A model generated the notes under the pieces. It did no database searches and was not told where the DNA came from. It saw nothing but the letters and a program-made list of their open reading frames with translations. Positions 45,390-53,754 of a stretch of DNA of 64,000 nucleotides are shown here, piece by piece. A program made the position numbers and the translations under genes. Numbering within the stretch: position 1 is the first letter of the stretch; each line of letters begins with the position of its first letter. This DNA comes from Acidobacterium capsulatum ATCC 51196 (lineage in GTDB: Bacteria > Acidobacteriota > Terriglobia > Terriglobales > Acidobacteriaceae): assembly GCF_000022565.1 (NCBI RefSeq), contig NC_012483.1:1612001-1676000 (forward strand). The letters run 5' to 3'.

Positions 45390-46730
45390 TTATGGCTGCG
45401 GCTTTTGCAGCGGGTCCATCATGAAGTGGGCACGGCGGTTTTGCTGGAAGCAGGCCGGCGTCTGATCGGAACAGAACTGCTTCTCTTTGCCATAGCTGAG
45501 GACGTTCATGCGGCCCATGTCGATGCCATCCTTTGCGAGCGCGCGGCGAACCGCGAGCGCACGCTGGAGGCCGAGCCAGATGTTGTATTCGGCGGTGCCG
45601 CGTTCGTCAGCAAAACCGGCGATGGTGATGTGAATGTCAGGATGCGACTCAAGATACGACGCATCATGGGCAATAGCAGATTGGGCATCGGGGCGAAGAT
45701 TGTATTGGTTGTAGTCGAAGAATGCGTCCTGGATGTTCTTTTCAAAATCGAGCATTGCAGGGTTGTTGGTCGCGGGCTTCTCGACAATGGTCCGGGTGAT
45801 GACCTTTGCCTTCTGTGGCGGCACGATGGTGAAGGAGACCTGGCAGTCGGAGTGGACTCCTGCATCATCGGCCAGATGGGCGGTGCCGTAAACGTGATAG
45901 GTGCCGGGCTCTAATCCAGCGGTCTCGATGGAGACCATGGAGCCGCTGCCCTGCACGGTTCCGGCGCTGGCGTGCCAGTCATAATCGACGGCGTCGTTGC
46001 CGGGCCAGGTGATGGCCTGCGCGATGATTTCGAGCGGCTCGCCGGGAGGAACCTGCTCGGCGCTCTGGGTGCAGCTCAGATCCACCTGTTTGGCGGGCAT
46101 GTGCATGGGCGGCGCGGGAATGTAACGAGTACGGTTACCAAATTTGAAGACGACGCCCGCGCCGATCTCAAGGGTATTCTGCTCGCCGTTGATGCCGTTG
46201 GGCAGAGCCGTGTGAAGAAATTCAGCATCTGGCAGAAGCACGGCCATGCGTGGCGTGAGCTCGTACTCAAGGCCGCCGCCCACCGAGTAAGCCACGCTGC
46301 TGGCTGAGGTTGTGCTGGTTCCATTAGCGCGAGGAAAGTAGGAGCCAGTGCCCCAGGCTGCGCCGAAGAGGGCTTCGCCGTAGGGGGCGAAGCGCCCATG
46401 ATGCCAGGTGAACCGGGGGCCCACGGTAAAGGTGGTGAGCGTGAGGTTCTGACCGAGCGCGCTGATGTCGTTGGAATGACCACCGGTGACTTTGCCTTCG
46501 ATGCTGAGCCAGTCATTGAAATGGATGCCGGCGGAGAAGAAGCCGCCGTGCATGGCGAAGCAATGGCAGTTGCCCGGAGGCGCGTTGGCTCCAATGTAGT
46601 TGTAGCCAAGTGCCAGATCATAGCGGGGTGCGTTGACCGCGGGATCAGCGGTGTTCTGCTGTCCCACGGCCACGGCTACGCCGAAGACCATCAAGATTGC
46701 GGTGAAGTGGATCCATTGGGTCATTCGCAT
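45390..46730 (-). CDS. OmpA-family outer membrane protein (barrel, Ig-like and OmpA-C domains)
   Basis: The ~446-residue protein starts at 46730 (MRMTQWIHFTAILMVFGVAVAVGQ), a signal peptide behind GAGGAG. Residues ~25-215 look like an eight-strand outer-membrane barrel (YDLALGYNYIGANAP, FTVGPRFTWHHGRFAPYGEALFGAAWG). Residues ~225-305 are Ig/PKD-like (DLSCTQSAEQVPPGEPLEIIAQA). The C-terminus is an OmpA peptidoglycan-binding domain: FFDYNQYNLRPDAQSAI, ITIAGFADERGTAEYNIWLGLQRALAVRRAL, NVLSYGKEKQFC with the conserved Asp and Arg. It would tie the outer membrane to the cell wall. It follows the giant lipoprotein gene on the same strand (56 nt). Confidence 0.88.
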   Translation of the reverse strand: MRMTQWIHFTAILMVFGVAVAVGQQNTADPAVNAPRYDLALGYNYIGANAPPGNCHCFAMHGGFFSAGIHFNDWLSIEGKVTGGHSNDISALGQNLTLTTFTVGPRFTWHHGRFAPYGEALFGAAWGTGSYFPRANGTSTTSASSVAYSVGGGLEYELTPRMAVLLPDAEFLHTALPNGINGEQNTLEIGAGVVFKFGNRTRYIPAPPMHMPAKQVDLSCTQSAEQVPPGEPLEIIAQAITWPGNDAVDYDWHASAGTVQGSGSMVSIETAGLEPGTYHVYGTAHLADDAGVHSDCQVSFTIVPPQKAKVITRTIVEKPATNNPAMLDFEKNIQDAFFDYNQYNLRPDAQSAIAHDASYLESHPDIHITIAGFADERGTAEYNIWLGLQRALAVRRALAKDGIDMGRMNVLSYGKEKQFCSDQTPACFQQNRRAHFMMDPLQKPQP

Positions 46731-46786
46731 TGTCTTTCTGCATCTCCTCTTGAGCCCTTTCGGCCCATGTGAAACCACGTTTCTGC

Positions 46787-49700
46787 CTAGTAAGCCAGCG
46801 ATACCGAGGGCGCCGTGTTGAGCGCACTGGTGTCGACGGTCACGAACCGGGTGGGCGAGATTGCGTAGATGACGGTGGTGCCGTCGCCGAGCAGATAACG
46901 GCCCGTTTGCGTGGGATCGTTGCTGCTGTCATTCAGCGCGTAAGTGGTGCTCGCGGTGGTGCCGAGTTGCAGCACGTTGAGCGTGCCTACGCCTACGTTT
47001 TCGTCCAGTGTTTCGGTTGCGTTGCCATTGCCGTCAGCGGTGAAGTTGCCGGTGGCAGTGATGTTGGCCAGACTGGCAGCCGGAAGCGTGTGAAGCACAT
47101 AGCTTCCGTTGATGGTTCCCAGGCCGAAGGGCGAGCCGGTCTGCTGCTCGAAGTAACCGAGCCCGGCGTAGCTGCTCTCAAGGAAGTAGCCATTGCCTGG
47201 CGAGACCAGATAGAAGATGCGCGGCGCGGGCGCCCCGGTGGGTAGACCGAGAAGGCCGAGCAGCGTGTTGATGAGGCCAGAGGGCGCGGGATAGTTGAAG
47301 ACTCCGCGACCGTTGCTGGTGACCTGGCAGGATGCGCTGCCGGTGGTTTCCTGCTGGCCGAGCAGGGCCTGCAGGAGAGTGCTCTTGCCGGCGATGCCGG
47401 TAAGGCTGTTGACGAGACCGGTGAGGCCGGCAACATCCACATCCGTGGTGTTGCATGTGCCGGCGCCGTTGGCCACCGAGCGGAAGATGGTCGCGCTGTT
47501 GTAGTTGAGGACATTCTGCAGCGTGACGCCGAGCAGACCGGGATCGACCTGGGCATTTTCATACCCGACGATGGGCCCGTTCATAGACGCGTTGCTGTAG
47601 GTGGCCGGAGTGGTCTGCTGCTTGGCGGTGCCGGCGAGCAGTTCGTAGGCCGAGTGCTTGTCGCTCGACATCACGAAGATCTCGTTGGAGTTCACGATGT
47701 AGGCGACATAGTCGACCGGGAAAGCACCGTCAGTGATGGAAGAGTTGGAGAGGGTCATCGCCACTCGTCCATCTGCGTCTGCCGGCTGATAGCTGCCGGC
47801 GAGGGTTGCATCGGGGTAGTTGGTGCTGGCCACATCCGCATCTTCTGACCCGGAGGTGATGGTGCCCGAGGCATTGACGGTGAACTGGCCGACCGCAGCA
47901 ACCGGGCCAGAGGCCAGGCCTACGGCGCAGGAGACGAGGCAGGGCGTGTCACCGGAGAATCCAAAGGCGTAGCTGCCGTGGATGCCGGTGGCAAAGGCTG
48001 TCTTGTCTTGCGCGAGCAGCGTGCCGTTGCCCTTGGTTCCTGCCAGGTGATTGTTGTCGTACTCGATCAGGCTGCCCTGCGAGTAAATGGTGGCCGGAGA
48101 AACCGGCGGCTTGAGCGAGACAGCGTAAGTGCGGTTTGAGTCCACCGAGCCGTCGGGGTTGAAGGTGGTGAGGGTGACGAAGCCGGTGTTGTCCGCACCA
48201 ATCTCGTAGGCGCCGACTAACTGCGTGGTGCCGACCGTGGTGCCGGTGGGGTTGGAGGACTGGTGGTTGGCGTCCTGCTCGCCGGCGGTGATGATGCCGG
48301 TTCCATCGGCGGTGATGCTGCCGACAGATGCAGTCTTGTAGGTCAGCACGCCGAGCACTGCATCGTCATACCCCTGGAAGAGGTAGGCGTAAGGACCTTT
48401 CAGCTTGGAGTTATTGCTGCACGCGGCGGACGGGCTGCCCGTAAGAGCGGGCACGCTGGTGGCCGTGGGGCAGTACAGCACATTGAGGGTGTAGGTGTCG
48501 GTGGCCGTCTCGGCAGTGGAGGAGCTGTCAGTCACCGTGACGGTGAAGACGCTGGCTCCGGCAGCGGTTGGCGTGCCGCTGATGGTGCCGGTTGTGGCAT
48601 CGAGCGTGAGGCCCGCAGGCAGCGCGCCAGAGGTGACGCTGTAGCTGTAGGGCGTGGTGCCGCCGGTGGCATTGAGCGTGGCGGTGTATGCCTGGCCGAG
48701 GACCGCGTCGGGCAGGGTTCCGGTGAGGGAGAGCGCGCCGGCCGGATTGATGACGAGAGTGACCGGACCGGTGGAAGACTGCGTGGGATTGCCCGAGTCA
48801 GTGACCTTAACTGTGAGGTTGGTGGTGCCTGAGACGGTCGGCGTTCCTGTGACGGTGCAGCCGGAGAGCGACAGGCCAGCAGGCAAAGCGCCGGCCACAA
48901 TGGTGCAGCTATAAGGCGAGGTGCCGCCGGTGGCGTTGATGGTGCCGGTGTACGGCACGTTGACGGTGCCAGCCGGAAGATTGCTGGTGGTGATGGTCAG
49001 CGTGGCCGGAGCGATGGTGATGGTTTCAGGCCCGCTGGTGGTCTGCGCCGGGCTGGCGGAATCTGTCACCTTCACGGTTACAGTTGCGCTGCCAGCTGCG
49101 GTGGGCGTGCCGTTGACTGTGCATCCGCTGATGGCAAGGCCAGCAGGCAGCGTGCCCGAAGTGATGGAGCAGGTGTAGGGTGAAGTGCCTCCGCTGACGC
49201 CAATGTTGGCTGAGTAGGGCACGTTGACGGTGCCGTTGGGCAGCGTGCTCATCGTGAGCGTGAGCGCGGCCGGAGCGATGGTGATGGTTTCAGGCCCGCT
49301 GGTGGTCTGCTGCGGATTGCCGGAGTCGGTCACCTTCACTGTGACGGTGGATGCGCCAGCCTTGGTGGGAGTTCCGCTCACGGTGCAGCCGGAGAGCGAC
49401 AGGCCCGCGGGCAGCGTGCCCGAGGTGATGGCGCAGGAGTAAGGCGAGGTGCCGCCGGTGACGCCGATGGTCGCCGTATAAGGCACGTTGACGGTGCCGT
49501 TGGGCAAGGTGGAGGCGGTCAGCGCCAGATTGGCTGGGCTGATGGTGATGGTTTGCGGTCCCGTGGTGCTTTCGACGGGATTGCTGGAGTCAGTCGCCTT
49601 CACCGTAATGGTGGAGGCGCCAGCGGTGGTGGGAGTTCCGGTCACCGTGCAACCGGAGAGCGAAAGACCCGCGGGCAGCGTGCCGGAGGTGATGGCGCAG

Positions 49701-52114
49701 GAGTAAGGCGAGGTTCCGCCCGTGACGCCGATGGTCGCCGAGTAAGGCACATTGACCGTGCCGTTGGGCAGTGCGCTGGTGCTGAGACTCAACGAAGCCG
49801 GAGCGATGGTGATGGCTTCGGGCCCGCTCGTGGTCTTTTGCGGACTGCTTGCGTCGGTAACCTTCACGGTCAGGTTCGCGGTGCCAGCGGTGGTGGGAGT
49901 TCCGGTCACCGTGCAACCGGAGAGCGTGAGGCCCGCAGGCAGTGTGCCCGAGGTGATGGAGCAGGCGTAGGGCGAGGTGCCGCCAGTGACGCCGATGGTC
50001 GCTGTGTAAGGCACATTGACCGTGCCGTTGGGCAACGAGGCGGTTGTGAGCGAGAGTGCCGCCGCACCGATGGTGATGGTTTGCGGTCCGCTGGTGCTTT
50101 GCTGCGGTTTGCTGGAGTCATTGACCTTCACCGTAATGGTGGAGGTGCCAGCGGTGGTGGGCGTTCCGCTCACCGTGCAGCCGGAGAGCGTGAGGCCCGC
50201 CGGCAGCGTACCCGAAATGATGGAGCAAGCGTAAGGCGAGGTTCCGCCAGTGACGCCGATGGTCGCCGAATAAGGCACATTGACGGTGCCATTTGGCAGC
50301 GAGGTGGTGCTGAGTGTCAGCGCCGCCGGAGCGATGGTGATGCTCTCGGGCCCGTTTGCCGTTTGTTTCGGATTACCCGAATCCATGACCTTGACCTGAA
50401 CGGTGGAAGCGCCGGCGGTGGTGGGAGTTCCGCTCACCGTGCAACCGGAGAGCGCGAGGCCCGCAGGCAGCGTGCCCGAGGTGATGGCGCAGGAGTAAGG
50501 CGAGGTTCCGCCGGTGACGCCGATGGCCGCCGAGTAAGCCACACCGACCGTGCCATTGGGCAGCGTGCCCGTCGTTAGGGCCAGATTGGCCGGAGCGATG
50601 GTGATGGTTTCCGGTCCACTGGTGGTCATGGCCGGACTGCTGGAGTCATTGACCTTCACCGTGACGGTGGAGGCGCCGGCGGTGGTGGGAGTTCCGCTCA
50701 CCGTGCAGCCAGAGAGCGTGAGGCCCGCAGGCAAAGTACCCGAGGTGATGGCGCAGGAGTAAGGCGAGGTTCCGCCGGAGACGCCGATGGCCGCCGAGTA
50801 AGCCACGCCTACGGTGCCGTTGGGCAATGCACTGGTGGTCAGCACGAGATTGGCCGGAGCGATGGTGATGGTTTCAGGTCCGCTGGTGGTCATGGCGGGA
50901 CTGCTGGAATCAGTCACCTTGACCTGAACGGTGGAAGCGCCGGCGGTGGTGGGAGTTCCACTCACCGTGCAGCCGGAGAGCGTGAGGCCCGCAGGCAGAG
51001 TGCCCGAGGTGATAGCGCAGGAGTAAGGCGAGGTTCCGCCGGTGACGCCGATGGCCGCCGAGTAAGCCACGCCTACGGTGCCGTTGGGCAGTGAAGTGGT
51101 AGTGAGCATCAGCGCCGGAGCCGCCACAGTGATAGCGATGGATGCCTGCGCGGTGGCCGTAGCGCCGGAAGCGTCTGTGACCTGCACGGTGAAGGTGGAG
51201 GTTCCGGCTGCTGTGGGAGTACCGGAGATGACACCGGTTGTGGCATCAAGCGTGAGGCCCGCAGGCAGAGTGCCCGCTGTGATGCTCCAGGTGTAAGGTG
51301 TCTGCCCCCCGGCGGCCTGCAGCGTGTCGGTGTACGGAGTTCCTACAACGCCCGCAGGCTGCGGTCCGCCGGTGACCATGAGCGTGCTCGCCGACGCGGT
51401 GACGCTGATGGTTTCGCTTTGAGTGACGGTGTACGGCACATTGCTGGAATCGATGGCCTGAATCACAAAGCTGAAAGTGCCTGCTTTGGTGGGCGTACCC
51501 GAGATGACGCCGCTCGAGGCATCGAAGCTGAGTCCATCAGGAAGATTGCCGCTGGCGAGGCTCATCTTCGCGGGCGCGGTGCCCCCTTGCACGCTTAGCG
51601 TGGCCGAATATGCGGTGCCCACAACACCGCTGCCGAGTTTGCCTTGAATAGTGGGATCAGGATTGACGGTGACACCTGCTGACTGGGTGTCTTTGGTGTT
51701 GGGAACCGAGGCAGTGAGAGTAGTTTTGATCGATGTGCTGACGCCGGCGGGAGCCGTGTAGAGAACCGATGAGCCGGTGGCATCGGAGAGCGCGCCGCAG
51801 CCTTGCGCTCCGCAACTGGTCTGCGCCAGGCTCCAGGAGAGATGAGCGGCGTCTTTCACAGATGCGGTGACGGTGAGTGCCTGTCCGGCATCCAGCGCAA
51901 TTGCGGAATTGGAGAGGCTGACGATGCCACTGCCCGCGAATCCACCGGAGCCGCAGCCGGAAAGGCTAACCACCAGCGTGAATGTGAGCGCTGCGAACGC
52001 GGCGAGTGCCATGCTCCAGGGTTTTCTGGTCGAGCGGCATGCACCACTCACGTGGCCACGAATTGCCTTTTGTAGATTGCATTGGATCTGAGAAAAATCT
52101 GGCGTCCTCAACAT
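46787..52114 (-). CDS. Giant Ig-like (He_PIG) repeat lipoprotein
   Basis: The start is ATG 52114 behind AAAGGAG; earlier starts lack support. The 1,775-residue protein has a lipoprotein signal (ALTFTLVVSLSGCGSGG with the lipobox LSGC). Residues ~70-170 are an Ig-like domain, then twelve He_PIG-type cadherin/Ig repeats of about 88 residues follow, each with LPNGTVNVPYSATIGVTGGTSPY-type strands and TLPAGLTLSGCTVSGTPT. Repeats 3-11 are nearly identical. The C-terminal ~470 residues are a separate acidobacterial-type region (LKGPYAYLFQGYDD, GQFTVNASGTITSG, NGRGVFNYP). It is probably surface-exposed and may mediate adhesion. Function is inferred from architecture only. Confidence 0.87.
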   Translation of the reverse strand: MLRTPDFSQIQCNLQKAIRGHVSGACRSTRKPWSMALAAFAALTFTLVVSLSGCGSGGFAGSGIVSLSNSAIALDAGQALTVTASVKDAAHLSWSLAQTSCGAQGCGALSDATGSSVLYTAPAGVSTSIKTTLTASVPNTKDTQSAGVTVNPDPTIQGKLGSGVVGTAYSATLSVQGGTAPAKMSLASGNLPDGLSFDASSGVISGTPTKAGTFSFVIQAIDSSNVPYTVTQSETISVTASASTLMVTGGPQPAGVVGTPYTDTLQAAGGQTPYTWSITAGTLPAGLTLDATTGVISGTPTAAGTSTFTVQVTDASGATATAQASIAITVAAPALMLTTTSLPNGTVGVAYSAAIGVTGGTSPYSCAITSGTLPAGLTLSGCTVSGTPTTAGASTVQVKVTDSSSPAMTTSGPETITIAPANLVLTTSALPNGTVGVAYSAAIGVSGGTSPYSCAITSGTLPAGLTLSGCTVSGTPTTAGASTVTVKVNDSSSPAMTTSGPETITIAPANLALTTGTLPNGTVGVAYSAAIGVTGGTSPYSCAITSGTLPAGLALSGCTVSGTPTTAGASTVQVKVMDSGNPKQTANGPESITIAPAALTLSTTSLPNGTVNVPYSATIGVTGGTSPYACSIISGTLPAGLTLSGCTVSGTPTTAGTSTITVKVNDSSKPQQSTSGPQTITIGAAALSLTTASLPNGTVNVPYTATIGVTGGTSPYACSITSGTLPAGLTLSGCTVTGTPTTAGTANLTVKVTDASSPQKTTSGPEAITIAPASLSLSTSALPNGTVNVPYSATIGVTGGTSPYSCAITSGTLPAGLSLSGCTVTGTPTTAGASTITVKATDSSNPVESTTGPQTITISPANLALTASTLPNGTVNVPYTATIGVTGGTSPYSCAITSGTLPAGLSLSGCTVSGTPTKAGASTVTVKVTDSGNPQQTTSGPETITIAPAALTLTMSTLPNGTVNVPYSANIGVSGGTSPYTCSITSGTLPAGLAISGCTVNGTPTAAGSATVTVKVTDSASPAQTTSGPETITIAPATLTITTSNLPAGTVNVPYTGTINATGGTSPYSCTIVAGALPAGLSLSGCTVTGTPTVSGTTNLTVKVTDSGNPTQSSTGPVTLVINPAGALSLTGTLPDAVLGQAYTATLNATGGTTPYSYSVTSGALPAGLTLDATTGTISGTPTAAGASVFTVTVTDSSSTAETATDTYTLNVLYCPTATSVPALTGSPSAACSNNSKLKGPYAYLFQGYDDAVLGVLTYKTASVGSITADGTGIITAGEQDANHQSSNPTGTTVGTTQLVGAYEIGADNTGFVTLTTFNPDGSVDSNRTYAVSLKPPVSPATIYSQGSLIEYDNNHLAGTKGNGTLLAQDKTAFATGIHGSYAFGFSGDTPCLVSCAVGLASGPVAAVGQFTVNASGTITSGSEDADVASTNYPDATLAGSYQPADADGRVAMTLSNSSITDGAFPVDYVAYIVNSNEIFVMSSDKHSAYELLAGTAKQQTTPATYSNASMNGPIVGYENAQVDPGLLGVTLQNVLNYNSATIFRSVANGAGTCNTTDVDVAGLTGLVNSLTGIAGKSTLLQALLGQQETTGSASCQVTSNGRGVFNYPAPSGLINTLLGLLGLPTGAPAPRIFYLVSPGNGYFLESSYAGLGYFEQQTGSPFGLGTINGSYVLHTLPAASLANITATGNFTADGNGNATETLDENVGVGTLNVLQLGTTASTTYALNDSSNDPTQTGRYLLGDGTTVIYAISPTRFVTVDTSALNTAPSVSLAY
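48743..51115 (-). repeat. Nine 264-bp tandem coding repeats
   Basis: Nine consecutive units of 264 bp (88 codons) lie within the giant lipoprotein gene, with high identity at DNA level (the anchor GGTGTGCCGCCGGTGACGCC-like text returns every 264 bp). Two groups are visible: VGVAYSAAIGV units (repeats 3-5) and VNVPYSATIGV units (6-11), pointing to more than one round of amplification. Confidence 0.88.
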
Positions 52115-52353
52115 CACGGCTCCTTTGAAATTCACAAGTGCAGCCACGCCTGCGGCTGCAAATGCTGTGTACCGTCGCAGGCAAATCAATTGCGCACGCG
52201 GATTACCGGGAAGCGAGCAGGAAGCGACACGATTAAGTGCTTCCTTTTCCCGCCAGAATGACATCACGGGTAACTCGCGCCGGTTACATCAGCGAGTTCA
52301 TAGTAAGTCGGAAGCTAGATATATCAACCCTGCAGGTGACAAAAAGGCACAGA

Positions 52354-52375
52354 GTGATATCACGCGAGATATCCA
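52354..52375 (+). promoter_or_regulatory. Tandem palindromic operator, copy 1
   Basis: GTGATATCAC (52354-52363) is followed after GC by GAGATATCCA; GATATC centres are 12 bp apart. The unit repeats in inverted orientation at 52701-52722. Confidence 0.6.
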
Positions 52376-52640
52376 GCGGTGATTTTCGTATTCCAAAGAT
52401 CGGACAGAGAGAGCGCGCGGAGGAAATGGGATATCACTTTGTTCACGACCCGGACGAAATACGGGCAGCGGAAAAGCGCGCGGGCGGATAGAGCAGGAGG
52501 CAGGCCATTGATTCTGCTGGGGATAGAAATATTTTCGGGTAAAACCAATCCAATTGGCAGTTGAACGTCGTATATGTAGGTCGCGCAAGGAAGCAGTCAA
52601 ATTTCATACTTAACGCGAGCAACCAAATGTTGACTGCACC

Positions 52641-52669
52641 AAAAAAATAATCGCCATGCGGCATGGCGA
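52641..52669 (-). terminator. Hairpin with T-tract on the minus strand
   Basis: TCGCCATGC and GCATGGCGA form a 9-bp stem (one-base gap) and are followed on the minus strand by TTATTTTTTT. It would end transcripts coming leftward from around 52700 or from the opposite side of the RHH gene, not those of the RHH gene itself. Confidence 0.6.
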
Positions 52670-52700
52670 CGGGTATAACAGAAATGAAGGAAGTAGCTAT

Positions 52701-52722
52701 GTGATATCTCATGTGATATCAC
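52701..52722 (-). promoter_or_regulatory. Tandem palindromic operator, copy 2 (inverted)
   Basis: GTGATATCTC is followed after AT by GTGATATCAC, within a longer perfect palindrome CATGTGATATCACATG. Read on the minus strand it is the same pattern as copy 1 (GTGATATCAC-NN-GAGATATC). It lies 158 bp before the RHH gene. Confidence 0.65.
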
Positions 52723-52879
52723 ATGGATTTTTCTATCAGAAAGGACGCATATCCCCCATGCACATCGACAACAGATAAGAGCAATGCAAGATCATTAGTC
52801 CTGCACAATTTTCCTTTCGGGCCATTTCCAGAACTGCGAATCGACACGAAAACAAAGAAAGTAAAAAGGACTTGTTGCA

Positions 52880-53131
52880 ATGCCACAGGAATATAAACGC
52901 CGCCAGTGCTTCCCTCTTCGTCTTGCCTCTTCCCTCAGAACCCAGGCCAACGATCTCGCGCATCGTGAAGGAATATCTCTGAATCACTTCATCAGCCTCG
53001 CTGTGGCCGAGAAAATCAGCCGTATGGAGCACGATCTGTGGGTGCAGCAACAACAGCAGAATCCACCGAAGCGGGATCTTGCACGCGACCTTTCGGTGGT
53101 GCCGCGTACCATGCCGAGTTTCAACAAGTAG
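52880..53131 (+). CDS. Small ribbon-helix-helix protein (HicB/Arc-like)
   Basis: The 83-residue protein has FPLRLASSLRTQANDLAHREGISLNHFISLAVAEKISRM (residues ~12-50 region), the strand-helix-helix pattern of HicB-type and Arc/MetJ DNA-binding domains, followed by a Gln-rich linker and a basic tail. Such proteins bind tandem short palindromes as dimers of dimers, which matches the GATATC operators upstream. No HicA-like toxin gene is adjacent, so it appears to be a lone regulator. A GCGCGCCG/CGGCGCGC hairpin follows at 53152-53177. Confidence 0.78.
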   Translation: MPQEYKRRQCFPLRLASSLRTQANDLAHREGISLNHFISLAVAEKISRMEHDLWVQQQQQNPPKRDLARDLSVVPRTMPSFNK

Positions 53132-53406
53132 CAGGGACAAAGCTGTATTGCGCGCGCCGGGGACGGTGACGGCGCGCCCTCTCTGCAAGCCATAGGCGCT
53201 TCCGCGAAGTTGCAGCGCCGACTCCACCTCCCACCTCTCCTGATCACAGCTAACAGCTAATAGCTATTGCTGTCCTTCTTTTCCCTGCTTCCATTGATAA
53301 GTGGAAATTCGCCTGCTCAGGCAATCGGACGCTTAAAGATTCTCCCTATTGCATTCCCATAGGGGATCGGGCATGCTTTCTGTGGGAAACCAATATGGAG
53401 GGCCCA
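53132..53406. promoter_or_regulatory. Spacer with padR promoter region
   Basis: It holds the RHH downstream hairpin (53152-53177) and, about 45 bp before padR, an imperfect palindrome ATTCCC-ATA-GGGGAT (near 53353-53367) that could be the PadR operator. Nothing else is recognised. Confidence 0.35.
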
Positions 53407-53754
53407 ATGCAGAAAAAGAGCGATGTGCCGCAGGGCACGCTGGCGCTGATGGTGCTGAAGACGCTGCAGGTGCTGGGCGAGCAGCATGGATATGGAATTG
53501 CGCGGCGGATTGAGCAGATCAGCGGCGAAGTGCTGGCGGTGAATCATGGCACGCTGTATCCGGTGCTGCTGCGATTGGAGCAGGAGGGTGCGATTGCATC
53601 GGAGTGGGGCGCGTCAGAGAACAATCGGCGGGCGCGATTTTATAAGCTGACGCGCGCGGGACATCGCCTGTTGCAGGAAGAGACGCTGGGCTGGCAGCAG
53701 ACGGCGGAGATTGTGGGCCGGTTTTTGAATGCGCGCGCGGAGGACCTGGCATGA
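53407..53754 (+). CDS. PadR-family transcriptional regulator
   Basis: The ~115-residue protein starts at ATG 53407 behind GGAGGG. It has the PadR winged helix: GTLALMVLKTLQVLGEQHGYGIARRIEQIS, NHGTLYPVLLRLEQEGAIASEWG, RRARFYKLTRAGHRLLQEE. In acidobacteria this regulator type is regularly paired with a duplicated MacB-like permease. The stop overlaps the permease start (ATGA at 53751), so they are co-translated, and it likely represses its own operon in response to a permease substrate or stress. It is a short PadR form, without a long C-terminal dimerisation domain. Confidence 0.92.
   Translation: MQKKSDVPQGTLALMVLKTLQVLGEQHGYGIARRIEQISGEVLAVNHGTLYPVLLRLEQEGAIASEWGASENNRRARFYKLTRAGHRLLQEETLGWQQTAEIVGRFLNARAEDLA

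Larger units (their letters stand above)
52115..52879. other. Divergent control region between giant lipoprotein and RHH genes
   Basis: No gene is supported in this 765-bp, relatively AT-rich region. It holds two 22-bp tandem operators (52354-52375 and 52701-52722), a single GGATATCAC site (52429-52437) and a minus-strand terminator-like hairpin (52641-52669). Both promoters of the flanking divergent genes must lie here. Confidence 0.6.

Noticed and set aside
48743-51115. Possible CRISPR or satellite array
   Set aside because: The 264-bp periodic sequence is entirely coding, without spacers, and each unit is an Ig-like domain.
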